The notes below the pieces were generated by a model. The model was given only the letters and a program-made list of their open reading frames with translations, had not been told where the DNA came from and made no database searches. Positions 27,480 through 35,948 of a DNA stretch of 64,000 nt are shown here, piece after piece; positions within the stretch are counted from its first letter, which is position 1; every line of letters begins with the position of its first letter. The stretch lies in the NCBI GenBank assembly GCA_964650965.1, contig CAZYYO010000004.1, forward strand, positions 1 through 64,000, given 5' to 3'. The stretch is from CAZYYO01 sp964650965. Its GTDB lineage: Bacteria; Bacillota; Clostridia; Lachnospirales; Lachnospiraceae. Position numbers and translations under genes: made by a program.

Positions 27480-30050
27480 CTATTTATTCTTACCACAGCA
27501 TTGCTTATACTTCAGTCCACTTCCACAAGGACATGGTGAGTTAGGGTAAATCTTAGCTGCCGTACGCTTCTTAGGACCACTGGCTACCGAATCATCCTTA
27601 TTGGTTCCTGTTACCTTGGCAACCTCTTCTCTCTCCACCTTCTTCTCAATACGAATATGATAAAGCATCTGTACTGTATCAGAACGAATGGCTTCATTCA
27701 TGGCATCTAGCATATCATAGCTGGCTGCCTTGTATTCATCTAATGGATTACGCTGTCCGTATGCCTGCAGACCAATTCCCTGGCGAAGCTGATCCATATC
27801 GTCAATCTGATCCATCCACTTCTGGTCGATTACCCGAAGCAATACCACACGTTCTACCTCTCGAAAAGCTTCTGGCTCTGGGAATTCTGCTTCCTTCCTG
27901 TCATACAAAGCAAGGGCGCGTTCTTCTAGAATATCCTTCAGCTGACTGGTATTCTTCACCTGCTCAACGGTATTCACAGTCACCGGCTCCATAGGAATCA
28001 CAGGAAGCAGCACCTGGTTAATCTCATTTAAATCCCAATCTGCTGGATCCACTTCATCATTAAAGCACATGTCTACCACTTCATCTACCTTGCTGGTAAT
28101 CATTTCCAGGATATTCTTCTTCATATCCTCGCCCTCTAGGACACGGCGTCTCTGCTGATAGATAATTTCTCTCTGCTCATTCATTACCTGATCATAATCT
28201 AACAGATTCTTACGAATTCCAAAGTTATTTCCTTCAATCTTCTTCTGTGCCTTCTCGATGGCATCACTAAGCATCTTATGCTGAATCTGTTCATTCTCAG
28301 GAACACCTAAGGAATTAAACATGGAAATCAGCTTCTCCGAACCGAAGAGGCGCATTAAATCATCCTCTAAGGAAATAAAGAACTGAGACTCACCTGGGTC
28401 TCCCTGACGACCGGCACGGCCTCGCAGCTGATTGTCAATACGTCTAGACTCATGGCGCTCTGTACCAATAATCTTCAAGCCGCCTGCTGCTACTGCCTCT
28501 TCGTCTAGCTTAATATCGGTACCACGACCTGCCATGTTGGTTGCAATGGTAACTGCTCCATGGCGGCCTGCTTCTGCAACGATTTCTGCTTCCTTTTCAT
28601 GGAACTTGGCATTTAACACATTATGCTGAATTCCTTCCCGGTGAAGCAGCTTACTGATTTCTTCTGAAATATCAATGGTAATAGTACCAACCAGTACCGG
28701 CTGACCAATGGCATGAGCTGCTTTGACCTCTTCTACGACTGCATGATATTTCTCTTTCTTGGTCTTATATACTGCATCTTCATGATCCTTACGGGCAATG
28801 GGGCGGTTTGTAGGAATCTCCACTACGTCCATTCCGTAAATATCACGGAATTCCTGCTCCTCTGTAAGGGCAGTACCAGTCATACCTGATTTCTTCTCAT
28901 ATTTATTAAAGAAGTTCTGGAAGGTGATGGTTGCCAAAGTCTTACTTTCTCTCTTTACCTTCACATGTTCCTTAGCCTCAATTGCCTGATGAAGTCCATC
29001 GGAATATCTTCTTCCCGGCATCAGTCGTCCTGTAAATTCATCTACAATCATAACCTGATCATCTTTTACCACATAATCCTGATCACGGAACATAAGATTA
29101 TGTGCCCTTAATGCCAGAATAATGTTATGCTGAATCTCCAGATTCTCTGGATCTGCCAGATTTTCAATCTTAAAGAAGCTTTCAACCTTCTCAACACCCT
29201 GCTGGGTCAGGTTCACTACCTTATCCTTCTCATTTACAATAAAGTCTCCGGTCTCTTCCCGTTCTACTCCCATAATGGCATCCATCTTGGAGAATTCCGG
29301 CATATCCTCACCACGGGTCATCTGCTGGGCAAGCAAATCACAGGCTTCATATAATCTGGTAGACTTACCGCTTTGTCCGGAAATAATCAATGGTGTTCTT
29401 GCCTCATCAATTAATACAGAATCCACCTCATCTACAATGGCATAATGCAGTCCACGCTGAACCAGCTGTTTCTCATATACCACCATGTTATCTCGCAGGT
29501 AATCAAATCCCAATTCATTATTGGTAATATAGGTAATATCACACTGGTATGCTTCCCGGCGTTCATCCTTGTCCATATCGTTTAGCACTACACCTACCGT
29601 AAGTCCCAGGAACTGATGCACTGCTCCCATCCATTCGGAATCTCGCTTAGCCAGGTAATCATTAACGGTTACAATGTGTACACCCTTCCCTTCTAATGCA
29701 TTTAAATATGCCGGCAGGGTAGACACCAGGGTCTTTCCTTCTCCAGTCTTCATCTCAGCAATTCGTCCCTGATGAAGGATAATGCCACCGATTAACTGCA
29801 CTCTATAATGTTCCATACCCAACACACGCTTGGCAGCCTCCCGTACCACTGCATATGCCTCCGGAAGGATATCATCCAAGGTCTCCCCCGCATCTAACCG
29901 ACCTTTAAATTGTGTGGTCTTGTCCTTCAGTTCCTCATCGGTCAGCTTCTGCATCTCAGGCTGAAGTGCTTCGATTTTATCTACAATTGGATATATTCTT
30001 TTCAGTTCTCTTTCGCTGTGAGTTCCAAAAATCTTAGTTATAACACTCAT
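27480..30050 (-). CDS. secA: Protein translocase ATPase SecA
   Basis: 856 aa motor of the general secretion pathway. Start chosen at ATG 30050 (MSVITKIFG) because AAAGGAG lies about 7 bases upstream; the frame is open 7 codons further. Walker A is MKTGEGKT (100-107), with DEVDSVLIDEARTPLIISG, a helicase-like second domain (TNMAGRGTDIKL, RGRAGRQGD), and a C-terminal SEC-C zinc motif CPCGSGLKYKQCCG. Monocistronic. The region 30051-30431 between this gene and the divergent TSCPD gene holds the hairpin structure described separately and otherwise AT-rich promoter-like sequence. Confidence 0.97.
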   Translation of the reverse strand: MSVITKIFGTHSERELKRIYPIVDKIEALQPEMQKLTDEELKDKTTQFKGRLDAGETLDDILPEAYAVVREAAKRVLGMEHYRVQLIGGIILHQGRIAEMKTGEGKTLVSTLPAYLNALEGKGVHIVTVNDYLAKRDSEWMGAVHQFLGLTVGVVLNDMDKDERREAYQCDITYITNNELGFDYLRDNMVVYEKQLVQRGLHYAIVDEVDSVLIDEARTPLIISGQSGKSTRLYEACDLLAQQMTRGEDMPEFSKMDAIMGVEREETGDFIVNEKDKVVNLTQQGVEKVESFFKIENLADPENLEIQHNIILALRAHNLMFRDQDYVVKDDQVMIVDEFTGRLMPGRRYSDGLHQAIEAKEHVKVKRESKTLATITFQNFFNKYEKKSGMTGTALTEEQEFRDIYGMDVVEIPTNRPIARKDHEDAVYKTKKEKYHAVVEEVKAAHAIGQPVLVGTITIDISEEISKLLHREGIQHNVLNAKFHEKEAEIVAEAGRHGAVTIATNMAGRGTDIKLDEEAVAAGGLKIIGTERHESRRIDNQLRGRAGRQGDPGESQFFISLEDDLMRLFGSEKLISMFNSLGVPENEQIQHKMLSDAIEKAQKKIEGNNFGIRKNLLDYDQVMNEQREIIYQQRRRVLEGEDMKKNILEMITSKVDEVVDMCFNDEVDPADWDLNEINQVLLPVIPMEPVTVNTVEQVKNTSQLKDILEERALALYDRKEAEFPEPEAFREVERVVLLRVIDQKWMDQIDDMDQLRQGIGLQAYGQRNPLDEYKAASYDMLDAMNEAIRSDTVQMLYHIRIEKKVEREEVAKVTGTNKDDSVASGPKKRTAAKIYPNSPCPCGSGLKYKQCCGKNK

Positions 30051-30214
30051 ATGGTCTCCTTTTAATTTCACAGTTGATAATGCTCCCTAAATCTTCAATT
30101 TTATAACTGGAAGCTTCCCCTGTTTATTCACGTTACACAAAGTTTATTCTAACACTATTTTCCATATGAAACAACATGGAAGGTAGAAGGATTTTATTAA
30201 TTTTTTATGAAGTG

Positions 30215-30287
30215 AATCCACCAATTTCCAGGAAACCTGGTGGATTGTCCCTCAGCTCCTGCCCAGGATGCGGAGGGACAATCCACC
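30215..30287. repeat. Two mutually exclusive hairpins sharing one arm
   Basis: Segment A aatccacca (30215-30223) is complementary to B tggtggatt (30238-30246). B is also the outer part of a perfect 15-base stem with C (30239-30253 with 30273-30287). A and C therefore compete for B, as in attenuators. Each loop has a smaller inner stem (ccagg/cctgg; cctg/cagg). It lies between divergent secA and the TSCPD gene. There is no T-tract after either stem, so a classic terminator is not supported. Confidence 0.6.
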
Positions 30288-30431
30288 CACTTTACCGAAA
30301 AATACAGTCTGGTATCAGCAGTAAAACAAAAAAGTTCAAGAATTATATACACCTTACTCCGCTTTCATGATATACTACGTTCTGAAATCCAATCGAGCTT
30401 TATATTTTATACTTTTAAGGAGGATCTATAA

Positions 30432-30689
30432 ATGACCTACACATACAAAACCCACGGAACCTGCTCCACCAAAATCGAATTGGAGTTAGATGGAGATATT
30501 GTTAGAAATGTAAAATTTACCGGCGGCTGCAATGGTAATCTGCAAGCCATTCCTAAGCTGGTAGAAGGCATGACTGTTGCACAGGTAGAAGAGAAAATTG
30601 GTGGTATTTCCTGTAATGGAAGACCTACCTCCTGTGGAGATCAGCTAGCAAGAGCCTGCAGAGAGGCTTATGAAGCCAGCCAGAACTAA
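30432..30689 (+). CDS. TSCPD domain protein (TIGR03905 family)
   Basis: 85 aa. HGTCSTKIELELDGDIVRNVKFTGGCNGNLQAI and GRPTSCGDQLARA match the small TSCPD-domain family; the three or four conserved Cys may bind metal. The same domain occurs at the C-terminus of some B12-dependent ribonucleotide reductases, but stand-alone members have no settled function. AAGGAGG lies 8 bases before the ATG. The asnB-like gene follows after 70 bases on the same strand. Confidence 0.88.
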   Translation: MTYTYKTHGTCSTKIELELDGDIVRNVKFTGGCNGNLQAIPKLVEGMTVAQVEEKIGGISCNGRPTSCGDQLARACREAYEASQN

Positions 30690-30759
30690 GCAGGTTCTTT
30701 TTGTCATAGGATAACGAAAGCCCACATATACTTATTCATAAAACATTTTAGGAGGTTAT

Positions 30760-32616
30760 ATGAGTAGTATTGCGGGTTTTTTTCATCCTTTTTTCGATTT
30801 TACTGCAGATCACAAGAAAACCACTCAGGTTGCGGAAGCCATGTGCGACGCTTTATCCCGCAGAGGACCCAACCATTCTTATCATATGATTACCAGCTGT
30901 GGTGCTATATTACATACATCTTTGGATATTTCTCCCAAGGCCCAGCTTCCACAGCCCCAGCACGGTCCAGGAAATCTTAAATGCCTTAGTCTGGCTATGG
31001 ACGGTAACATTTACAATATGACAGAGTTAAGAAGCCGTCTGCTTTCCAGAAATATTTCTGCACGAGAGTTAAATGACTGTGAAATATTAATTTATCTTTT
31101 TTATCTATATGGTGTTAAATTTGTGCAGTTGCTGCGGGGCAGCTTTGCCATCTGCCTGTTGGACGAATTTCATCATCGACTGTATCTCTTCCGGGATCCT
31201 TTGGGTATTAAGCCCCTCTTCTTTCATATGAAGGAAGGCACTATGGTATTTGCATCTGAATTAAAAGGAATTTTTGCATATCCAGGTGTAACAGCCAGAT
31301 TAGACCTGCGCGGATTGAATGAAGTCTTTTCTCTTGGTCCTGCCCGCACCTGTGGATGTGGGGTCTATAAGGATATTCTGGAGGTAAAGCCAGGCCATAT
31401 CTTAACCTACTCCAAGGAAGGCTATCAGGACACAATATTCTGGAAGCTGGAAAGCCGCGTTCATCAGGAATCCTATGAAGATACCCTAGAGCATTTATCT
31501 TTTCTTCTCAAGGACTCTGTAAAACGTCAGGTTGACCCTGAGGCCTATAACTGCTGCATGCTTTCCGGAGGACTAGATTCCTCCCTTATTTCTGCTATGG
31601 TAAATGAGGAATTAAAGGCACAGGGCATCGGTCCACTGCGAACGATTTCCTTTGATTTTACTGACAGTCGTAAATATTTTCAGGCAAATGATTTTCAGCC
31701 TTCCTTAGACCGTCCCTTTGTATCTGCCATGGCAGAGCATCTAGCCTCTGAGCACGTATCTCTGGAATGCACCAGTGAAGATCAGACCGCCTTACTGTAT
31801 CAATCTGTAAATGCTCATGATCTGCCCTGTATGGCAGATATTTCCTCCTCCCTTTTACATTTTTGCGGCAAGACAGCCGCCTATGGCAAGGTGGCTTTTA
31901 CCGGAGAATGTGCGGATGAGATATTCTGCGGCTATCCATGGTATCACAAAGCCTCTATGAGTAGCCTAAGCACCTTCCCATGGACCAGCGATCTTCATCC
32001 TAGAAGATTGCTGCTAAAGGAAGATTTTCTATCTCAATTAAAAATGGAGGAATACGTATCAGAGTCTTATCATGCATCTCTAAAACAGGTTTCCTTGCTT
32101 CCCGGGGAATCCAGTGAAATGCAGGCGCATCGCCAATTATTTGTTCTTACTACCACCTGGTTTATGGGGACTTTGCTAGAGCGAATGGATCGGGCCGCCT
32201 CCTACTGTGGCATCTGTGCAAGGCTTCCCTTCGCCGATATTTTGCTCATTGAATATTTGTATAACGTTCCCTGGGAAATGAAATCGAAGCACGGAGAGGT
32301 GAAACATCTTTTGCGGGAAATTGCAAAGCCCTATCTCCCTGAAACTATCATTCAAAGGAAGAAAAGCCCTTATCCCAAAAATTACAATCCTGCCTACGAG
32401 CAGCTATTGATTCGCAGCTTTAAAAGTGTACTGGCAGACAAAAACAGCCCCATTCTGCAATTCATTGATCCTGGGAAGGTTCTTGATTTCTGCGAGCAAA
32501 AGAAGGATTACGCTAAACCCTGGTTTGGACAGTTGATGGCTGGCCCTCAGCTATTGGCATACTATCTGCAGATTAACTACTGGTTAAAAAAATACAATAT
32601 TCATGTAGAGCTTTAA
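30760..32616 (+). CDS. Asparagine-synthetase-like protein lacking the glutaminase Cys
   Basis: 618 aa, AsnB length. The N-terminus reads MSSIAGFF where active class II amidotransferases read MCGIAGF, so the nucleophile is Ser. The oxyanion Asn of NGEIYN is replaced (AMDGNIYN), while RRGPN and RDPLGIKPLFF are kept. The C-terminal synthetase half is intact: PP-loop SGGLDSS and FTGECADEIFCGYPWY. The start is well supported by AGGAGG 4 bases upstream, so this is not a mis-called start. It may use free ammonia, receive it from another protein, or make another amide, as beta-lactam synthetases do. A terminator follows directly. Confidence 0.85.
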   Translation: MSSIAGFFHPFFDFTADHKKTTQVAEAMCDALSRRGPNHSYHMITSCGAILHTSLDISPKAQLPQPQHGPGNLKCLSLAMDGNIYNMTELRSRLLSRNISARELNDCEILIYLFYLYGVKFVQLLRGSFAICLLDEFHHRLYLFRDPLGIKPLFFHMKEGTMVFASELKGIFAYPGVTARLDLRGLNEVFSLGPARTCGCGVYKDILEVKPGHILTYSKEGYQDTIFWKLESRVHQESYEDTLEHLSFLLKDSVKRQVDPEAYNCCMLSGGLDSSLISAMVNEELKAQGIGPLRTISFDFTDSRKYFQANDFQPSLDRPFVSAMAEHLASEHVSLECTSEDQTALLYQSVNAHDLPCMADISSSLLHFCGKTAAYGKVAFTGECADEIFCGYPWYHKASMSSLSTFPWTSDLHPRRLLLKEDFLSQLKMEEYVSESYHASLKQVSLLPGESSEMQAHRQLFVLTTTWFMGTLLERMDRAASYCGICARLPFADILLIEYLYNVPWEMKSKHGEVKHLLREIAKPYLPETIIQRKKSPYPKNYNPAYEQLLIRSFKSVLADKNSPILQFIDPGKVLDFCEQKKDYAKPWFGQLMAGPQLLAYYLQINYWLKKYNIHVEL

Positions 32617-32659
32617 AAATATCCCGGCAGTGAATTTAAAATCATCTGCCGGGATATTT
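32617..32659. terminator. Bidirectional terminator
   Basis: Perfect 14-bp stem aaatatcccggcag (32617-32630) / ctgccgggatattt (32646-32659) between the convergent asnB-like gene and dpaB, with TTTTTT at 32665-32670 on the plus strand and A/T-rich sequence on the other side. Confidence 0.85.
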
Positions 32660-32678
32660 ACGTATTTTTTGCTTGATA

Positions 32679-33257
32679 TTACTGAAGAATTGGCTGAATC
32701 TGTTTTCCTTCCACTGCCATCTCAATGGTCTCTGGTATTAATTCTGTTCTTGCAATCATAGAGGTTGGTTTTGCCTTATAATTATCCTGTCCAAAGGGAA
32801 CAAAATAGATATTTTTCATATGAAGCAATGCACCAATATTTCGGAAATTAATTCCCAGCGCATCATTGGTGGATATTGAAATCACCAGTGGACCTCCGTT
32901 TCGCATATGTGCCTTAGCAGCCATCAATACCGGCGTATCAGAAATTCCAGCATGAAGCTTTGCCAGAGAATTCCCGGTACAGGGAGCAATCACCATAACA
33001 TCCAGAAAATTATTTGGGCCAATAGGCTCTGCCTGACCAATGGTACGAATTCCCTCATTCATAGTAATATTTGTAACATCATTTATAAAATCCTGCGCCG
33101 AACCAAATCTGGTATCGCAGGTTAGTGTCTGATAAGAAAAGATTGGTATAATATTTGCGCCCATATCCACCAGACGCTTTAGTTCTTTCTTGATTTTATC
33201 GTGTGTACAAAAGGATCCTGTAATTCCAAATCCAATGGTGTACTTCGAAAAATCCAT
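32679..33257 (-). CDS. dpaB: Dipicolinate synthase subunit B
   Basis: 192 aa flavoprotein-like subunit (SpoVFB). IGFGITGSFCTHDKI at the N-terminus is the flavin/nucleotide-binding loop, and VIAPCTGNSLAKLHAGISD is the typical HFCD-type core. With DpaA it makes dipicolinic acid in the mother cell, which loads into the spore core for heat resistance. AAAAGGAGG lies upstream of the ATG, and it follows dpaA by 12 bases. This is a strong marker that the organism forms endospores. Confidence 0.95.
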   Translation of the reverse strand: MDFSKYTIGFGITGSFCTHDKIKKELKRLVDMGANIIPIFSYQTLTCDTRFGSAQDFINDVTNITMNEGIRTIGQAEPIGPNNFLDVMVIAPCTGNSLAKLHAGISDTPVLMAAKAHMRNGGPLVISISTNDALGINFRNIGALLHMKNIYFVPFGQDNYKAKPTSMIARTELIPETIEMAVEGKQIQPILQ

Positions 33258-33269
33258 GATATCCTCCTT

Positions 33270-34061
33270 TTAAAATGGCATTGCACGCAACAGTATCTCC
33301 CCACTTGTCTTGGGAGAATATTTTCCTGGAAGTCCCAGCGCCAGTTGATATGGGACTCCTTTTTCTTTGCAATATGCGCCGTCACATCCGCCGGGAGCAG
33401 ATGCAATATCCACAATGACTGCGTCTGGGCTTAGCCGATCAATGGCCTCTTTATCTACTACCCTAGCCGGCACTGTGTTAATGAGCCCATCTGCCTGTTC
33501 ATAGGGAATATCTTCGTGAAAATCATAGGTTTCAAATCCAAAAAAGCCCGCCAGATTTCTTACCTCATCCCTTCTGGCTACCACTGTCACCCTTGCTCCT
33601 AGACAATACAGCTTCTCAGCAATTATTTTTCCACATTTTCCAAAGCCTAAAAGAATGATACTGGCACCTTCCACATTAATCGGCATCATTTTCATCAGTG
33701 TGGCAATGCAGCCCTCTCCTGTAGCAATGGCATTTTCTGCTGCAACCTGAGAATCTTGAAGTACATCAACAACTTCTACCTGAAGTGCCTTTAACCGGTC
33801 TGTGAGCTCCTGGGAAAAAACACCACCATAACAGCACCGAACCCGGCTTCCTTTTAACCCATCTAGGAAATAATCCATATGCTCCATACGACTTACCGGC
33901 ACTGGCAGAATAAGCTGTGGGCACTGGAAAATTTGATCAGCAATTTCTTCCTCCCGCTGGTCCCATAGCATTACCTGGTATCCTTTTTCTCTAAGCATCC
34001 GTGTCATATATATCTGTCGCATGTCGCATGCGATAATCCCGATTCCTTCCCCCTGGTCCAT
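33270..34061 (-). CDS. dpaA: Dipicolinate synthase subunit A
   Basis: 263 aa. Start set at ATG 34061 (MDQGEGIGIIACD), which has AGGAGG 9 bases upstream; a TTG 30 bases earlier lacks one. The NAD-binding ASIILLGFGKCGKIIAEKL lies near residue 145, and the C-terminal VIVDIASAPGGCD is conserved in DpaA. Works with DpaB on dihydroxy-tetrahydrodipicolinate. A sigma-K-like promoter lies about 45 bases upstream. Confidence 0.95.
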   Translation of the reverse strand: MDQGEGIGIIACDMRQIYMTRMLREKGYQVMLWDQREEEIADQIFQCPQLILPVPVSRMEHMDYFLDGLKGSRVRCCYGGVFSQELTDRLKALQVEVVDVLQDSQVAAENAIATGEGCIATLMKMMPINVEGASIILLGFGKCGKIIAEKLYCLGARVTVVARRDEVRNLAGFFGFETYDFHEDIPYEQADGLINTVPARVVDKEAIDRLSPDAVIVDIASAPGGCDGAYCKEKGVPYQLALGLPGKYSPKTSGEILLRAMPF

Positions 34062-34101
34062 AGTTCTAGCCTCCTGAATCTTCTTGCACAATCTATATTT
34101 C

Positions 34102-34128
34102 TATTATATGCAGGCAATGAGGTTTGTG
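34102..34128 (-). promoter_or_regulatory. Sigma-K-like promoter for dpaA-dpaB
   Basis: Minus-strand CATATAATA (34102-34110) fits the sigma-K -10 consensus CATANNNTA; an AC-containing -35 (CAC, 34126-34128) lies 15 bases upstream, slightly short. dpaAB is sigma-K dependent in Bacillus, so the position is sensible. Confidence 0.4.
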
Positions 34129-34257
34129 ATTGTTGCTTCTATCCTATTATTTTTCAAAATGCAACATGGAATGCCTGTATAATTATCTGACTATTTACTA
34201 CTATATTAAGCGAAAATAGTTATTTTGAACTTTTTTAAATTATTTTCAATTTTATTA

Positions 34258-34286
34258 TTGACAAATCTATATTTGTGAGATATTAT
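34258..34286 (+). promoter_or_regulatory. Consensus sigma-A promoter of an unassigned transcript
   Basis: TTGACA (34258-34263), exactly 17 bases, TATTAT (34281-34286). One of the strongest promoters in the window. It faces a 420-base region with no ordinary gene, ending in a terminator at 34670-34709. Confidence 0.8.
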
Positions 34287-34343
34287 GTAGTTACAAAGAA
34301 ACAAGAAAACAGTTTTTTCCCTCAAATCGGAAGTGAGGGAACG

Positions 34344-34385
34344 ATGAAATCTAAGAAAAGGAGGTACAGACCACCAGAAGCGTAA
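34344..34385 (+). CDS. Possible 13-residue basic peptide ORF
   Basis: ATG at 34344 preceded by GAGGG with a 5-base spacing; reads MKSKKRRYRPPEA then stop. The SD lies in the 3' arm of the 8-bp hairpin 34317-34341, so translation would be repressed unless the hairpin opens. Too short to be certain; it may be a leader peptide or chance. Confidence 0.3.
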   Translation: MKSKKRRYRPPEA

Positions 34386-34669
34386 GAGAAGTAAAGAAGT
34401 ATAAGGAAATTGTTATCGGATGTATATCATTGAAATAACAGAATCCACGAATTTTATGCAAGCCTTAAACCTATTATAAGATTGAAAAGTTTTTAAGGAA
34501 ATCTTGAAGATTTATGAATTTTGAGAATTCAAAGAAGGAACATCCAGATAACCAAAAAGTACCAAAGTACCTGTCGATAGTAAGTTATAGATAGATGATA
34601 AGTTATTCATTGATACGGAACAAAGAAAGGTATAAGAAAGAGAGGATAGTCCATTGGATGATATCGTTT

Positions 34670-34709
34670 AAAAGGGGACATGTGTCGAAGTCGAACATGT
34701 CCCCTTTTT
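34670..34709. terminator. Strong bidirectional terminator
   Basis: 14-bp stem aaaaggggacatgt (34670-34683) / acatgtcccctttt (34695-34708) with TTTTT on the plus strand and TTTTAAA on the minus strand. It ends the plus-strand transcript and the CgeB-like gene. Confidence 0.85.
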
Positions 34710-34725
34710 CATGTGCATTTTTATA

Positions 34726-35901
34726 TCACTTCACATGAGAGGTTGCCTTTGCAATGACATTTAACAATTTTCTTCCATGGGCTTCCCAGCTATATTCTTT
34801 CTCATAATATTCAAATGCTCGCTCTGCCATGGTTTCCTGCTCCTCCAACGTCATATGCAGCATTTCTTCCAAGGCATCTGCTAACTGTTCTCCATTTCCC
34901 TGAGTATAATAGCGAATAGTTTCTCCATCTTGCAACAATGTATCCGCCTTTGGGGATGCATTGGTAATACACAGTGTACCATTTGCCATTGCTGTTGTAA
35001 CCCGGTCATGAATGCCCTGATGAAAGAAGGGATTGATATCAATAAGAATCCTGCTGTCTGCAATGACTTCAAAGCTTCGGGCAATCGTTGTAGGCGGCAG
35101 TATACAAACATTTGCATACCCTGCTAAGGCACTGTTCTCCCAGCCCTCTCCCAGAATGGTAAGAGGAATCCCCCGTTTTGCTACTGTCAGAAGTAATTGA
35201 TTTCTTCGGTAATTCCGTACATATTTATCCACCGGATACAGGCGGTTCATAAATTCTGGAAAGGAATATGTGCTCTCCTTGTCCCCCATGATTTGTCTCA
35301 CTGCATCTTCCATAGCAATATCATTCTGCAACATGATAGGAATTATCTTCTGTCCCATAACGGACACTTCTTCTCCCATATGCTGTAGCATAGGAAGAAA
35401 GCGATTTTCATCCTCATAGGTTCCACTAAATAATACAGGATATTTGCGTTCTGAGAATTTCTTCTGATTCCATGCCCTGGTTCCTGCAATGGTCAGATAT
35501 GATACGGATTGCAAATGAGGATAATAAGTACGCATATAAGCGCAATGTTTTTGGTCGATACCAATGGCATGGTAATTCTTCAACGGAAATTGCAGCCCTG
35601 GATGATGATACAAGGGATGATCTAGTATGTAATTAAAAAAAGGTGCATCTATCTTATCTAATAGATAATCACCTTTTTCCTCTAACACCAAATAAGGGAG
35701 TTTGGAATTAACATCCAAAACCCCATCATAGTGTCTTCCAACATAGTTCTCTAAAATATCAAAATGCTCCTTGTCTCCTGCTAATGACAGCTTGGTTACC
35801 TTTGCACCCAAGCCTTCCAAGCTTTCCTGCATTCGATCCAGAAAAAATCCTCCGGAGAAATAACACAGTTCTCTGGTATGTATCATCAAGATTTCCTTCA
35901 T
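34726..35901 (-). CDS. CgeB-like glycosyltransferase (DUF3880 + GT1-like C-domain)
   Basis: 391 aa from ATG 35901 (MKEILMIHTREL), chosen because the paralogue at 59558 begins MKNILMF; an ATG 15 bases downstream has a better AAGGA spacing. The N-terminal half (DGVLDVNSKLPYLVLEEKGDYLLDKIDAPFFNYILDHPLYHH) matches DUF3880, and the C-terminal half ends in a spore-maturation CgeB-like GT1 domain (ILIDINPFFHQGIHDRVTTAMANGTLCITNASP). It probably adds sugars to a surface protein such as a spore-coat protein or flagellin; the target is unknown. It lies 47 bases after map. Confidence 0.8.
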   Translation of the reverse strand: MKEILMIHTRELCYFSGGFFLDRMQESLEGLGAKVTKLSLAGDKEHFDILENYVGRHYDGVLDVNSKLPYLVLEEKGDYLLDKIDAPFFNYILDHPLYHHPGLQFPLKNYHAIGIDQKHCAYMRTYYPHLQSVSYLTIAGTRAWNQKKFSERKYPVLFSGTYEDENRFLPMLQHMGEEVSVMGQKIIPIMLQNDIAMEDAVRQIMGDKESTYSFPEFMNRLYPVDKYVRNYRRNQLLLTVAKRGIPLTILGEGWENSALAGYANVCILPPTTIARSFEVIADSRILIDINPFFHQGIHDRVTTAMANGTLCITNASPKADTLLQDGETIRYYTQGNGEQLADALEEMLHMTLEEQETMAERAFEYYEKEYSWEAHGRKLLNVIAKATSHVK

Positions 35902-35948
35902 CCTTGTGTTGTGCTCCTTCTTTATGAAAGTCTCTGCCCTGCTGCATG

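Larger units (their letters stand above)
34293..34709 (+). ncRNA. Candidate noncoding or small-peptide transcript
   Basis: The region between the consensus promoter and a strong terminator has no ORF over about 25 codons and is purine-rich. Features: an 8-bp hairpin TTCCCTCA/TGAGGGAA (34317-34341); a 13-codon ORF; an orphan perfect SD-like AAAGGAGGT (34357-34365) with no start codon after it; a run RSVREVKKYKEIVIGCISLK readable in another frame (34374-34436) without a start; and repeated aaggaaat (34404, 34496). I recognise no Rfam class; it is not RNase P, tmRNA or SRP RNA by their core motifs. It could be a new RNA, a peptide leader, or a decayed gene. Confidence 0.5.
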
